From NCBI GenBank assembly GCA_030444405.1, contig JARFPM010000036.1, positions 1 to 59,269 of the forward strand: 59,269 nt of DNA, given 5' to 3'. Source of the stretch: Nitrospira sp. (GTDB lineage Bacteria > Nitrospirota > Nitrospiria > Nitrospirales > Nitrospiraceae). The position numbers were made by a program, and so were the translations under genes. The notes below the pieces were generated by a model. It worked only from the letters and a program-made list of their open reading frames with translations, had not been told where the DNA came from and ran no database searches. This document shows positions 49,991-58,821 of this stretch, in pieces; the stretch's first letter is position 1, and each line of letters opens with the position of its first letter.

Positions 49991-50287
49991 CTAATACCAA
50001 ATACTGAAGTTTGAATATCGCCCGGTTGCGGTACTCCACTCTGTCTCAATCTTTGTGACACGGGCGGCAGGAGGACCGGTCTTCAATTCACGTAGAAGTA
50101 CTTCGATTACCGTTCTTCTTCCCTCCACGTCCAGTTCGACCGGACCATCGTCGAGATTGCGGACGCCACCTACTAGATCTAGTCGTGTGGCGGTTCGTGC
50201 CACAAACGCGCGAAATCCCACCCCCTGCACACGACCACTCACCAGGATACGCACTCGAACCGGCAGTTTATCAACCGATTGAGTCAT
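49991..50287 (-). CDS. Acylphosphatase
   Basis: 98 residues. The phosphate-binding loop SGRVQGVGFRAFV with its catalytic Arg and the later VRNLDDGPVELDVEG with Asn define the family. It hydrolyses acyl-phosphate bonds. It appears to be the first gene of the sigma factor-apt cluster. Confidence 0.9.
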   Translation of the reverse strand: MTQSVDKLPVRVRILVSGRVQGVGFRAFVARTATRLDLVGGVRNLDDGPVELDVEGRRTVIEVLLRELKTGPPAARVTKIETEWSTATGRYSNFSIWY

Positions 50288-50514
50288 CTGGCCTTACCAA
50301 GATCCTTGAATGCAAACAGCCACTTGCGGGTTCGCTCAGCGGATATTCTCACACCTCTTCCGATGCGTCACGCGTTTTACAAATCTGCGCCGGAAACTCG
50401 GCCCGGAACATAGAATTTATGAATAATCGACTCTAGACATGTGCAAGACCAGAATGGATGGGCAATTCACACGAAATGAGGTTTGGAATGAAGAACAACA
50501 CCGGGGAGTCTTAT

Positions 50515-50555
50515 CCGCCGGCGTCAATTACGATAAGACGCTAAATAGCCGGCGG
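50515..50555. repeat. Hairpin copy A with covarying arms
   Basis: Arms CCGCCGGC (50515-50522) and GCCGGCGG (50548-50555) pair perfectly around a 25-base loop. The loop matches copy B at 19 of 24 positions, and two base pairs in the stem differ between the copies in a compensating way. Confidence 0.7.
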
Positions 50556-50607
50556 TACGAACAAGCTTGGTATGACTAAAGAAACGAGGATTACTGGATG
50601 TGTTTAT

Positions 50608-50647
50608 CCGGCGCCTCAATTTCGATACTGCGATAAATAGGCGCCGG
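50608..50647. repeat. Hairpin copy B with covarying arms
   Basis: Arms CCGGCGCC (50608-50615) and GGCGCCGG (50640-50647) pair perfectly around a 24-base loop. Both copies are preceded by TTAT. It begins 19 bases past the encoded CCA of tRNA-Pro and could also act as that gene's processing or termination signal. Confidence 0.7.
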
Positions 50648-50665
50648 TTCACACGAAGTGCGGTG

Positions 50666-50742
<77 letters not shown>

Positions 50743-50778
50743 ACAAGACCGACCCGAGAAAACAGAGGTCTGATTGTC

Positions 50779-51882
50779 TTACAAGACAGGGGTAAAAGGC
50801 AACCCATGAGCCTCCGCCACACCCCGATGAGCAACCCTCCCGTCCTTGAGATTGACTCCCTTGGCCAGGCCGGGATCAGACCGGATCGCTCGATCTACAC
50901 CGTCAGACGCGAGCCGAAGTAGATACGGCAATGTCGCATTGGTGAGGGCGTAGGTAGATGTGCGGGGAACGATTCCGGGCATATTGGCCACACAATAGTG
51001 CACGACTCCATCGACGACATAGACCGGCTCCGAGTGAGTCGTCGGTCTCGTCGTCTCAATACAGCCGCCCTGATCCACAGAGACATCGACGATGACGGAG
51101 CCAGGTTTCATCCGCGAAACCAGCGAACGTGACACCAGCTTGGGTGCCTTGGCACCTGGGACAAGCACCGCACCGATGACAAGATCAGCTGAGCACAAAG
51201 TCTCCTCGATGGTAGCGGGGCTCACAGCGCGCGTGACAATCCGGCCCTGGTACTGATCATCGAGGTACCGCAGCCGTTCAACATCCAAATTGATTACAGT
51301 AACCTGGGCTCCCATGCCGACGGCGATACGAGTCGCCGAGCTTCCCACTATCCCAGCGCCAAGCACGACGACCTTGCCTGGCTCCGCTCCCGGAACCCCT
51401 CCCAATAGGACACCGCGCCCCCCATGGATTTTTTCCAGGTACTGCGCGCCGATCTGGACTGACATTCGGCCCGCGATCTCGCTCATCGGCTTGAGCATGG
51501 GAAGACTCCCGTCTCTTGCTTCAGTCGTCTCGTAGGCGATAGCGGTAACCTTGCGGCTCAGAAGCTCCTTGGTCACATCCGGCAGTGAAGCAAGATGCAA
51601 ATAGGTGAACAGGACCTGGCCTGTACGAAACAGATGACATTCGGAAAGCAACGGCTCTTTCACCTTCAGAATCAACTCAGCTTCCTTGAATACCTCGTCC
51701 TTTGAATCGGCAACCAAGACTCCGGCCTTACGATATTCGTCATCGCTGAATCCGCTGCCCTCCCCTGCAGCCGGTTCGAGCCAAACCTCATGCCCGCTCT
51801 GACGGAGGATTGCTGCGCCATCCGGGGTAAGACTGACACGATACTCGTGATCTTTGATCTCCTTTGGGACACCGATGACCAT
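50779..51882 (-). CDS. ald: Alanine dehydrogenase
   Basis: 367 residues. MVIGVPKEIKDHEYRVSLTP, the catalytic-region segments LKVKEPL and FTYLHLAS, and the NAD-binding VVVLGAGIVGSSATRIAVGMGA. It interconverts alanine and pyruvate plus ammonia. A TATAAT on the minus strand at 51930-51935, 48 bases from the start, is a likely -10, with a weak -35. tRNA-Pro follows 36 bases after its stop. Confidence 0.94.
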   Translation of the reverse strand: MVIGVPKEIKDHEYRVSLTPDGAAILRQSGHEVWLEPAAGEGSGFSDDEYRKAGVLVADSKDEVFKEAELILKVKEPLLSECHLFRTGQVLFTYLHLASLPDVTKELLSRKVTAIAYETTEARDGSLPMLKPMSEIAGRMSVQIGAQYLEKIHGGRGVLLGGVPGAEPGKVVVLGAGIVGSSATRIAVGMGAQVTVINLDVERLRYLDDQYQGRIVTRAVSPATIEETLCSADLVIGAVLVPGAKAPKLVSRSLVSRMKPGSVIVDVSVDQGGCIETTRPTTHSEPVYVVDGVVHYCVANMPGIVPRTSTYALTNATLPYLLRLASDGVDRAIRSDPGLAKGVNLKDGRVAHRGVAEAHGLPFTPVL

Positions 51883-52026
51883 AATAGGTTCCCCCTTCTC
51901 GCTATGGGTGCCGCGCGTCTAATCTTGTCATTATACCTCGATATGCGGAGAGATCGCTTGGCCTACCACATCATCCGCCCGTGGACAGCCTGGAAAAGCC
52001 TGTTGTAAAATGCAGCCCTCAGTGTC

Positions 52027-52425
52027 ATGGAGAATGTGGGTGTGGACTCTTGGAACGAATCTTGTCAGGCCTGCGGCTCCGCCGGCGGCCCGCTAACCAA
52101 GTTTTCTCTCGGGAAAGATTTTTTCGGCCGCCCCTATGATCGTTTATCGCCATTATCAGATCAAAATCCGAACTGGTATTGCGCCACCTGTTCGATGCAC
52201 AAGTACTTGCAGCGAGACTTCCGCGACATCCGTGCCGAATTCGACAAATTACGCGCCTGCCAAGGATCGGAACTATTGAAGGGCGACGAATTCCGACGAG
52301 CCTCATTGCGGCTGCATGAAATGATGACGATTCTAAATGCGCCTCAACAACGGTCTCCGTTCTTAAATGGTCACGATGTCACGCTGCTGATCGAGCGGCT
52401 CAATACCCTGACGATGCCGGCATAA
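52027..52425 (+). CDS. Small protein with two CxxC pairs, unknown function
   Basis: 132 residues. Cys13/Cys16 and Cys52/Cys55 suggest a zinc ribbon or a metal site. The rest is helical (FRDIRAEFDKLRACQGSELL, LRLHEMMTILNAP). No ribosome site is clear, and GTG codons a few positions in could be the real start. First of four closely spaced genes (gaps of 12 and 28 bases, then an overlap), three of them Cys-rich. Confidence 0.6.
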   Translation: MENVGVDSWNESCQACGSAGGPLTKFSLGKDFFGRPYDRLSPLSDQNPNWYCATCSMHKYLQRDFRDIRAEFDKLRACQGSELLKGDEFRRASLRLHEMMTILNAPQQRSPFLNGHDVTLLIERLNTLTMPA

Positions 52426-52437
52426 CCGCTAAGCCTT

Positions 52438-52791
52438 ATGCCACCGTTTCAACGACATATCTTCATCTGCACCAACCAGCGCCCAAAGGATGATCCACGC
52501 GGCTGTTGTGCCAACTTGGGATCAGAAAAGCTTCACGCACACTTCAAGAGCGAAACCAAGCGGCTCAACCTGAAGGGTGTCGTTCGCGCCAACAAAGCCG
52601 GCTGTCTGGACCATTGCGATCTGGGTCCCAGTGTGGTCATCTATCCTGAAGGAGTGTGGTACTGGGTCGGTACGGAAGACGATGTCACAGAGATCCTGGA
52701 GCGGCACGTGCTGAAAGGCGAAATCGTTAGCCGATTGCTCATGCCCGACCATCCAGTTCCGGAACAGCTGGCACCCCTCAAGAGACCGTAA
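52438..52791 (+). CDS. Thioredoxin-fold [2Fe-2S] ferredoxin
   Basis: 117 residues. HIFICTNQRPKDDPRGCC and AGCLDHCDLGPSVVIYPEGVWY match the thioredoxin-like [2Fe-2S] ferredoxins, with cluster ligands among Cys11, Cys23/24, Cys56 and Cys60. A soluble electron carrier; partner unknown. Starts 12 bases after the CxxC protein gene. Confidence 0.85.
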   Translation: MPPFQRHIFICTNQRPKDDPRGCCANLGSEKLHAHFKSETKRLNLKGVVRANKAGCLDHCDLGPSVVIYPEGVWYWVGTEDDVTEILERHVLKGEIVSRLLMPDHPVPEQLAPLKRP

Positions 52792-52819
52792 GGCTTCCCT
52801 TCGATACCTCTATATATCC

Positions 52820-53233
52820 ATGCCAACCGAAGACAAATGGAAGGCCAACATGGAAAAGGTGGCCTTCACTAAACGGTTTCCAGGACTGACGCTGGACTGG
52901 AAAGTCTGCGAACGGAAAACGATCGAAGCCGTGGTCCCGTTGACCGGTAAGCCAAGTGCCTCGGTGATCGTATTTACCGATGGTTCGTTTACGGTCGCTC
53001 CCCTCCTGGCACCGGAGCCCTGGGAATTGGGCCAGGCCCTACTGGATGCCAGGCAACACCTGGAACCCAAACACCGAGCAGCGTATGAGGACTATGACCG
53101 GCTGGCGAAGCAGGATAAGGAAGCGCTTCGCTCGGCTCGGCTGGAAAAAATCATCGGCGCGATTCAGAATAATCTAGAACAGATTCCTGAGCTCAAGGAT
53201 CGGCTCAAAGAACTCGTGAAGGGCTGGAAGTGA
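52820..53233 (+). CDS. Hypothetical protein in a small redox cluster
   Basis: 137 residues. A beta-rich first half (TKRFPGLTLDWKVCERKTIEAVVPL, SVIVFTDGSFTVAPL) precedes a helical, charged second half (KHRAAYEDYDRLAKQDKEAL, LKDRLKELVKGWK). No motif recognised. Its stop overlaps the GTG start of the following 4Fe-4S ferredoxin, so the two are coupled. Confidence 0.6.
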   Translation: MPTEDKWKANMEKVAFTKRFPGLTLDWKVCERKTIEAVVPLTGKPSASVIVFTDGSFTVAPLLAPEPWELGQALLDARQHLEPKHRAAYEDYDRLAKQDKEALRSARLEKIIGAIQNNLEQIPELKDRLKELVKGWK

Positions 53234-53526
53234 GCAGTCTGCCGAAGAAGAACATGTTCGAGATCTTTTCGCAGGGTCTCTTTGAAGGAGTCAAACCCAT
53301 GTTGGTCGTTCGTGATCATCTCGTCCGTCATCCCGACCGCTGCACTCATCAGGCTGTCTGTGTGCCGATTTGCCCGACCGGCGCCTGGCTCTCGACACCT
53401 CCCTACAAGTTCGATCCATCTCGCTGCCTCGAAAGCTGCCGGCTCTGCCTGGACGCCTGCCCCTCACAGGCGATCTATGCTGTTTTCAAAAAGGGCGATA
53501 AACTTTTGGAACCGCAGAAGAGGTAG
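53230..53526 (+). CDS. 4Fe-4S ferredoxin-type protein
   Basis: 98 residues from a GTG. One half-motif has Cys38, Cys44 and Cys48 (VCVPICPTGAW) and the other Cys66, Cys70, Cys73 and Cys77 (CLESCRLCLDACP). Seven cysteines can hold one full 4Fe-4S cluster and perhaps a second, incomplete one. Coupled by overlap to the hypothetical gene before it. Confidence 0.8.
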   Translation: MSSLPKKNMFEIFSQGLFEGVKPMLVVRDHLVRHPDRCTHQAVCVPICPTGAWLSTPPYKFDPSRCLESCRLCLDACPSQAIYAVFKKGDKLLEPQKR

Positions 53527-53717
53527 GGAGCGAGGCGGTGCGGTCAATTACCTGTGCTCGCTGACCGTGCACGCAAGAATCGATGCAAGGATAGATGGAG
53601 GGTGGTGCTCGGTCAATGCGCGCAGTCTTGTGATCGACCGCTCCACCTCGCAAGAGGAGAAAGGAATAATGAAACGGCGCAGCCGCTCGCCCATTATTTC
53701 AAGGGAAAGATGGATAA

Positions 53718-54770
53718 TCACACGATCTGCTTCCGCAAATGTCCCCAGTAGGCAGTCCCCGCATATCCGCAACCAACTGTGCCTGTCGACATGGCAATGA
53801 TCTTATAGACCTTGCTGCGCGGGATTTTGACTTTCACGGCAGGATTCAAAAGATCGGGGGAGTTCATGACCAGCTTGAGCGATTCCCCGGCGGATAGGAT
53901 CGGCCACATGCAAGAGAGCCGCAGCCGGGTTTCATAACGCGGAATCGTCATCGTGTAGAGCCAGCCCTGATCAAGGTGCTCGACCGCCAAGCGAACAAGC
54001 TTGCTGAGAACAGGCCTAAAGCGAGAGAGGTTGTTCTGATCCAGCAAATCGTGAGGTTCAAGCCCAGCTTCTGTGAGCATCATTTCAGGAATGTAACAAC
54101 GCCCCTTCTGGAGATCGTGGGCGATGTCTTTGACGATGTTCGTCAGTTGCAGCCCCTTTCCAAACCTTACTCCAACTTCTGACATCTGTTGAATGTCCCA
54201 ACTCGCAAGTGCTTTACGATGGGCACACATCAGATCGGTCCAGAATTCACCGACACATCCTGCCACATGATAGGTATAGCGATCTAAGTCATCGAGCGTC
54301 TTGAGCGCCGTGAGATCCGCCACAGAAGCTCCAGGGAACGTGGTCAGATCCATTTCCATTCCTTGTGTCAGGGTTGTCATCACCCGCTGAATCCGACGTC
54401 GGTCATCGGGCGAACAGGTGAGAAAAAGTTGGAAGCACTCGTCCAGCCGTTCGAGCAGGGTTCGCTCAGCCGAATCTTGTTGGAGCGGACCCATGGCCTG
54501 CTGGATGGTACGGATCTGTGCCCAATCGATCTGATCACCGACAAACTGCTCTCTGAGCCGGTTGAGAAAACCTAAGCGGCGCGGTCTGTCGATCAGTTCC
54601 GTATCGGCAATCGTATCGGCGGCCCGGGCAAAGAGATACGCCAATCCCACTTGATCACGCACATTCGCCGGCACGACAACCAATGTCGTGTAGAACAGAC
54701 GCGAGACCTTCTTGAGAAGATCGCGGAGCAGCTCATGCCTAGAAGAGACGGTCGTCGTGGAAAGATCCAT
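53718..54770 (-). CDS. Squalene/phytoene synthase family protein
   Basis: 350 residues. First Asp-rich motif AADTIADTE (52-56), second QLTNIVKDIAHD (about 215), both needed for prenyl diphosphate binding. A hydrophobic C-terminus suggests membrane association. It could be squalene synthase in a hopanoid route; no other hopanoid gene is nearby. The start overlaps the stop of the cupredoxin gene by one base. Confidence 0.85.
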   Translation of the reverse strand: MDLSTTTVSSRHELLRDLLKKVSRLFYTTLVVVPANVRDQVGLAYLFARAADTIADTELIDRPRRLGFLNRLREQFVGDQIDWAQIRTIQQAMGPLQQDSAERTLLERLDECFQLFLTCSPDDRRRIQRVMTTLTQGMEMDLTTFPGASVADLTALKTLDDLDRYTYHVAGCVGEFWTDLMCAHRKALASWDIQQMSEVGVRFGKGLQLTNIVKDIAHDLQKGRCYIPEMMLTEAGLEPHDLLDQNNLSRFRPVLSKLVRLAVEHLDQGWLYTMTIPRYETRLRLSCMWPILSAGESLKLVMNSPDLLNPAVKVKIPRSKVYKIIAMSTGTVGCGYAGTAYWGHLRKQIV

Positions 54771-55207
54771 TACTTGACTTCCAATAGTCCTTCCATCCCT
54801 TTATTTCGATGACTGGGCATAGGCCACAATCGTTTGTCGCAAAAGAACAAAAAGAGGCCAGGCTGAGTCGGGACGAATCTGGCCATGACGGTCCTCCCGG
54901 CTCCGACGTCCTGTTCAACTAACAAGCTACCGGCTGAGTCTTTGATGATAAAGTTATGCGGCGTAATCATAGTGATGCTGGCCAGCGTCAACTCGACCTC
55001 CTTCCCGCTTTGGACGACCAAATGGTTCGGCGAGTAGGAGTAGCTGTCAAGAATGACCTTCGCACGCTGAACCCCATCAGGCGAAACTGGAACGACGATC
55101 GGTGGGCCCGGCTCTGAGCCGTCGGCAGCCTGCCCGACCGCCACGAGCGCTACGATGAACCATCCCACCATGCCAAACATACCAAGAGACCTCCTGGTGA
55201 GTTTCAT
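54770..55207 (-). CDS. Secreted cupredoxin-like protein
   Basis: 145 residues with a signal peptide (MVGWFIVALVAVGQA). The copper ligands appear as His84 (TPHNF), Cys123, His133 and Met138 (FFCDKRLWPMPSHRNKGM), a slightly stretched Cys-x9-His-x4-Met loop. A periplasmic electron carrier or copper-binding protein. Its overlap with the squalene/phytoene synthase gene suggests co-expression but no obvious shared chemistry. Confidence 0.8.
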   Translation of the reverse strand: MKLTRRSLGMFGMVGWFIVALVAVGQAADGSEPGPPIVVPVSPDGVQRAKVILDSYSYSPNHLVVQSGKEVELTLASITMITPHNFIIKDSAGSLLVEQDVGAGRTVMARFVPTQPGLFLFFCDKRLWPMPSHRNKGMEGLLEVK

Positions 55208-55419
55208 GAGAACTTTCTAACAGGAATTACTGGAAGGGGTCAACTTTACCTCGTACTTTCAGTGACTTCGAACGTCTTGACTTTCACCCACACGTTCTTA
55301 TTTGATGAAATCAATGATCGCTGAATGGTGTAATACTCAAGAACAGTTTATGTATAATAAGTCCTGTTCCGTCTTTGGTTGAATGCGTAGGCGAAAGCTT
55401 ATCGCGAAGGAGGATCTCA

Positions 55420-56340
55420 ATGAAGTGGCTTAAAGGTATTGGCCTGTTCCTGATTGCAAACTTTCTCATCTATATCACGCTGTCGTTCACGGCCAATTTA
55501 TTGATAAACGTCGTCCTGCCGGCGTTCGGAATCGATGTGCGGGGAGTCTTCAATCAGCAGCTCTTGGTTTGGTCGTTGGTGATCGGATTCGGCGGCGCGT
55601 TCATCAGCTTGGCATTCTCCAAGCAGATGGCCCGCGCGATGCTGAGTTGTCAGCAGATTACTCAGCCCCGGTCGCACGCAGAGCACGTCATTTATGGGTC
55701 GGTCCAGGAGATTGCTCAGCGGCTTCACATTACCATCCCGGAAGTCTGGGTATATGAGTCGCCGGACCCTAATGCCTTTGCCACCGGCCCAAGCAAGAAC
55801 AATTCGATGGTGGCGGTTTCTACCGGCCTGCTGCAGAATCTGAAAGAAGATGAGGTGAAGGCGGTGCTCGCCCACGAGATGGGGCATGTCTACAACGGAG
55901 ACATGTTTACGACGACCGTCCTCTCCGGGCTGATGAACACCTTTGTCTACTACATCAGCAACTTCCTGGCACAACTGGTTGGGCAACCTCAGGGAGACCG
56001 AGAAGAAGGAAATGCGGGGAATCCAATTCTGGCCTTTGTGGTCTATATCTTCTTGCAGGTTGTCTTATCTTTTCTCGCTATGCTGGTCGTCAGTTGGCAT
56101 TCCCGTCGCCGAGAATTCGGTGCGGACGCATTCGCCGCACGGGTGTATGGCAAGGGCGCAATGATCTCAGCCTTGGAAGGGATCAATCGGTGGGTCACCA
56201 GAGCGCAGCCTGAATACGGCACGCAGGATCCCCTGGCGACCTTTAAAATCTCGGGCAAAACATCTGGATTCATGCACCTCTTCGCCACTCATCCGCCCAT
56301 TGAGGAGCGGATCGCGGCTTTGCAGCGACTGCCGGTCTGA
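55420..56340 (+). CDS. htpX: Heat-shock protease HtpX
   Basis: 306 residues from the ATG after GAAGGAGG. Two N-terminal membrane helices precede the zinc site HEMGH (152-156), then two more helices and REFGADAFAARV with the third ligand. It is an inner-membrane protease for misfolded membrane proteins. A TATAAT lies at 55353-55358, about 60 bases upstream, with no good -35; a heat-shock or activator-dependent promoter is possible. Confidence 0.93.
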   Translation: MKWLKGIGLFLIANFLIYITLSFTANLLINVVLPAFGIDVRGVFNQQLLVWSLVIGFGGAFISLAFSKQMARAMLSCQQITQPRSHAEHVIYGSVQEIAQRLHITIPEVWVYESPDPNAFATGPSKNNSMVAVSTGLLQNLKEDEVKAVLAHEMGHVYNGDMFTTTVLSGLMNTFVYYISNFLAQLVGQPQGDREEGNAGNPILAFVVYIFLQVVLSFLAMLVVSWHSRRREFGADAFAARVYGKGAMISALEGINRWVTRAQPEYGTQDPLATFKISGKTSGFMHLFATHPPIEERIAALQRLPV

Positions 56341-56346
56341 CGAACA

Positions 56347-56631
56347 TCAACGCATTCTGTAGAACAGGATGTGCTGACGATATTCCTGGACGGCCGCCCA
56401 CAGGGCGGCCGCCCCCCGAGCGATGTTCACCTCAAGAGCAGCCTCTATCTCAGGATCGTCAATCTCAACCTCATACCGATCCTGGATATTCGTCCGAACC
56501 GGACCCTGTACCATATCGCGAGGCATGAAGATTTCCTTCCAGACTTCCTTTTCAACCAAACAGACATCCCGAAATCGCTCGTACAGTAAGCTCAACTTTT
56601 CAGAGTCGGTAATCTTAACGCGCTCTCCCAT
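56347..56631 (-). CDS. Small hypothetical protein
   Basis: 94 residues, mostly helical and acidic in the middle (YEVEIDDPEIEAALEVNIARG). No membrane segment, no Cys motif. Not recognised. It is convergent with htpX and 20 bases downstream of the secreted hypothetical gene, probably one transcript with it. Confidence 0.55.
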   Translation of the reverse strand: MGERVKITDSEKLSLLYERFRDVCLVEKEVWKEIFMPRDMVQGPVRTNIQDRYEVEIDDPEIEAALEVNIARGAAALWAAVQEYRQHILFYRMR

Positions 56632-56651
56632 GAAACCCTTTCTTCCTGAAC

Positions 56652-57305
56652 TTACCTCGCCGATTTCTCATCCTGAGACAAGGCAGGCACAACATCCTTG
56701 ATAGTAAAGCGCATCGTGCCGACCTGATTCACGGCATGAAACGGCTGCTGCCCCAATGGCGCAATATAGATCTTCACCAGATAATTGCCTACCGGCCATC
56801 TTTCGGCCGACCTTTTCAACTCAAGGTAACCATATCGTTCATGGCCCGGCACTTCGAGCACGTCCTTGCCCAACGGATGCTCGTTTAGGAGCCCGCTCGG
56901 CTGTTCCAGATACCATTGCACTGCAAACTGTGCCGGATCTTCCAAGGGGGCTACCTCAAAGATGAGATAGATCGCCGGAATATCCGGGGTAAATGTTGAA
57001 CCCGCCTCGATTGGTTTCAGCCGTGGATCCTGGGTATACCATCCTTTTCGTCCAAACGTATCCCATTCTACTTCAAAGCCCTTGGCCATTCTGATCCATG
57101 TAAAAAGCGACAGCGGAACGCCTTTTTCCTGATAATCGAATGACGGACTTTGAGTTGATCCAATCTCCGTAGTCTCCTGCTCCTTGGGAGTTAGAAGATC
57201 TCTAGCGATCCCTGCTCGCCCAGAGAATAGGATGACGCACAGAAGACCAACAGCAACCCAGCTTCCGGGCAATAGCCTTGTCGGAACATCATCAGTCTCA
57301 GTCAT
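56652..57305 (-). CDS. Secreted hypothetical protein
   Basis: 217 residues from the ATG at 57303-57305. A signal peptide (WVAVGLLCVILFSGRAGIA) precedes a domain with regular beta strands (IYLIFEVAPL, FAVQWYLEQPSG, YLVKIYIAPLG, TMRFTIKDV). The periodic pattern suggests an immunoglobulin-like fold. Family not recognised. Divergent from the MFS transporter gene. Confidence 0.65.
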   Translation of the reverse strand: MTETDDVPTRLLPGSWVAVGLLCVILFSGRAGIARDLLTPKEQETTEIGSTQSPSFDYQEKGVPLSLFTWIRMAKGFEVEWDTFGRKGWYTQDPRLKPIEAGSTFTPDIPAIYLIFEVAPLEDPAQFAVQWYLEQPSGLLNEHPLGKDVLEVPGHERYGYLELKRSAERWPVGNYLVKIYIAPLGQQPFHAVNQVGTMRFTIKDVVPALSQDEKSAR

Positions 57306-57477
57306 GGAAGTTATCGTACTGAGAGGCATCGCAGGGGGTCAATTACTACCGCCATCATCCGATGAATCCTTGTGCCATATGTGTTCTATGGTAAAGTGCT
57401 CTTGGCTTTGGATGATGAAGGCCCAACCAGCATCGACACATTCAGCAGAACAGGTTCCTGTCAACCATCCTGCTTCT

Positions 57478-58821
57478 ATGAATCCACACGAATCCGGCCG
57501 GCGCTTTGGCATTCGTGATGGGCTGTTCCAAGCCGTCGCCCAAGGCGGAGGTGAGCAGTATCTCTCGGCCTTTGCCTTACTCCTCCACGCGACGCCATTC
57601 CAATTAAGCATCCTCTCCGCCATTCCCCAACTCTTAGGCACATGGGCTCAGTTGGTTTCCGTCAAAGTCTCCCACTGGTTCCCCAGCCGAGCCACTCAGG
57701 TTTTCTGGGGCATCATCGGACAATCAGTTGCCTGGATACCCATTCTTGTGTTGCCGTTACTCTGGCCTCACCAAGGGCCGTGGCTGCTCATCGCCGCCGT
57801 CGCTGTGTATTTCACCTTCACTCATTTCACCTCTCCTGCATGGAATAGTCTTATCACTGACTTGCTCGAGCCCAACGAACGGGGCATGTACTTCGCCAGA
57901 CGATCTCGGGCGATTGCAATAACCAGTTTTGTCGCACTTGGTCTGGCGGGAGTTTTGTTGAGCTTCTTCGAAGAACGGCAACTGCTTTGGGTCGGCTTCG
58001 CCATCATGTTTTTCACAGCCGGTCTCTGCCGTAGCGCATCAGCCCTCTTGCTTCGGAATGTACGCGGCTTACCAGAGCATAACCCAGGCAGCAACCCAAC
58101 GGGTTTTCTGGTCTTTCTCCGTACCGGCATGTCCGAGAATTTTCGCCACTTCCTCCTGTTTTCAGGGCTCATGCATGCTGCTGCGCTGGTTGCCGGTCCG
58201 TTCTTCGTCATCTACCTGCTTCAGGATCTTCACCTTGCTCATTGGCAATATGGAACCTGGCTGGCCGCCGGCATCATCGGCCAATTCCTGACTTTTCCGG
58301 CCTGGGGCCACTTCGGCGATCGTTTTGGGAATAAGGCATTGCTCACCTTCACCGGGCTACTCGTCTCGTTCCTGCCGATGCTGTATCTGTGCGGGACGAC
58401 GTGGCCATTCCTTGTCACAGTGAATTTCTTCGGAGGTGTGGTCTGGGCAGGACTGGGACTTGGACTGAACAACTATGTCTTTGATGCGGTACAGCCAACG
58501 GATCGGGCCAAGGCGGTTGCCGTTTCAAGCGTTGTCAACGCCATCGGGTGGACCATGGGAACAATAATTGGAAGCTGGCTAATCGGCACCGTCCCCGCCA
58601 ACCTGCAGGTTGGGGCTTTGACTTTGGATCCCCCCTCCAATCTTCCGTTTATCTTCTTTCTTTCCGGTCTGCTCCGCTTGATCGTCTCGGCGACACTCCT
58701 CAGAACCTTTCATGAACCTCGTCAAGTGGAACAACGCGCCCACCACCGATTGCTATGGGAACTGCCGCTGTTGAAGCCCTTGCGGCAACTCTCACGCCGG
58801 GCGACCAGCGCCAATCAATAA
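57478..58821 (+). CDS. MFS transporter
   Basis: About 447 residues with around 12 membrane helices, for example LLIAAVAVYFTFTHF, FVALGLAGVLLSFF, VTVNFFGGVVWAGLGLGL and FIFFLSGLLRLIVSA. A short charged loop with EPNERGMYFARRSRAIA lies mid-N-half. Substrate unknown. The start is uncertain; an ATG 22 codons earlier (57412) is possible. Its end overlaps the convergent lipoprotein gene by 7 bases. Confidence 0.82.
   Translation: MNPHESGRRFGIRDGLFQAVAQGGGEQYLSAFALLLHATPFQLSILSAIPQLLGTWAQLVSVKVSHWFPSRATQVFWGIIGQSVAWIPILVLPLLWPHQGPWLLIAAVAVYFTFTHFTSPAWNSLITDLLEPNERGMYFARRSRAIAITSFVALGLAGVLLSFFEERQLLWVGFAIMFFTAGLCRSASALLLRNVRGLPEHNPGSNPTGFLVFLRTGMSENFRHFLLFSGLMHAAALVAGPFFVIYLLQDLHLAHWQYGTWLAAGIIGQFLTFPAWGHFGDRFGNKALLTFTGLLVSFLPMLYLCGTTWPFLVTVNFFGGVVWAGLGLGLNNYVFDAVQPTDRAKAVAVSSVVNAIGWTMGTIIGSWLIGTVPANLQVGALTLDPPSNLPFIFFLSGLLRLIVSATLLRTFHEPRQVEQRAHHRLLWELPLLKPLRQLSRRATSANQ

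Larger units (their letters stand above)
50288..50665. other. Intergenic region between acylphosphatase and tRNA-Pro
   Basis: 378 bases with no gene I can support. It must hold the acylphosphatase promoter, not clearly seen. Its notable content is two covarying hairpins (50515-50555 and 50608-50647) and two copies of a 21-base element starting TTCACACGAA (near 50465 and 50648) that match at about 17 of 21 positions. Confidence 0.5.

Noticed and set aside
50515-50647. Integron attC or CRISPR interpretation of the paired hairpins
   Set aside because: No core attC sites, no integrase, only two copies, and unequal stems rule out identical CRISPR repeats.
53527-53717. Possible mobile repeat between the 4Fe-4S ferredoxin and prenyl synthase genes
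   Set aside because: Contains short repeated GC-rich words but no clear inverted ends or gene; not supported enough to list.
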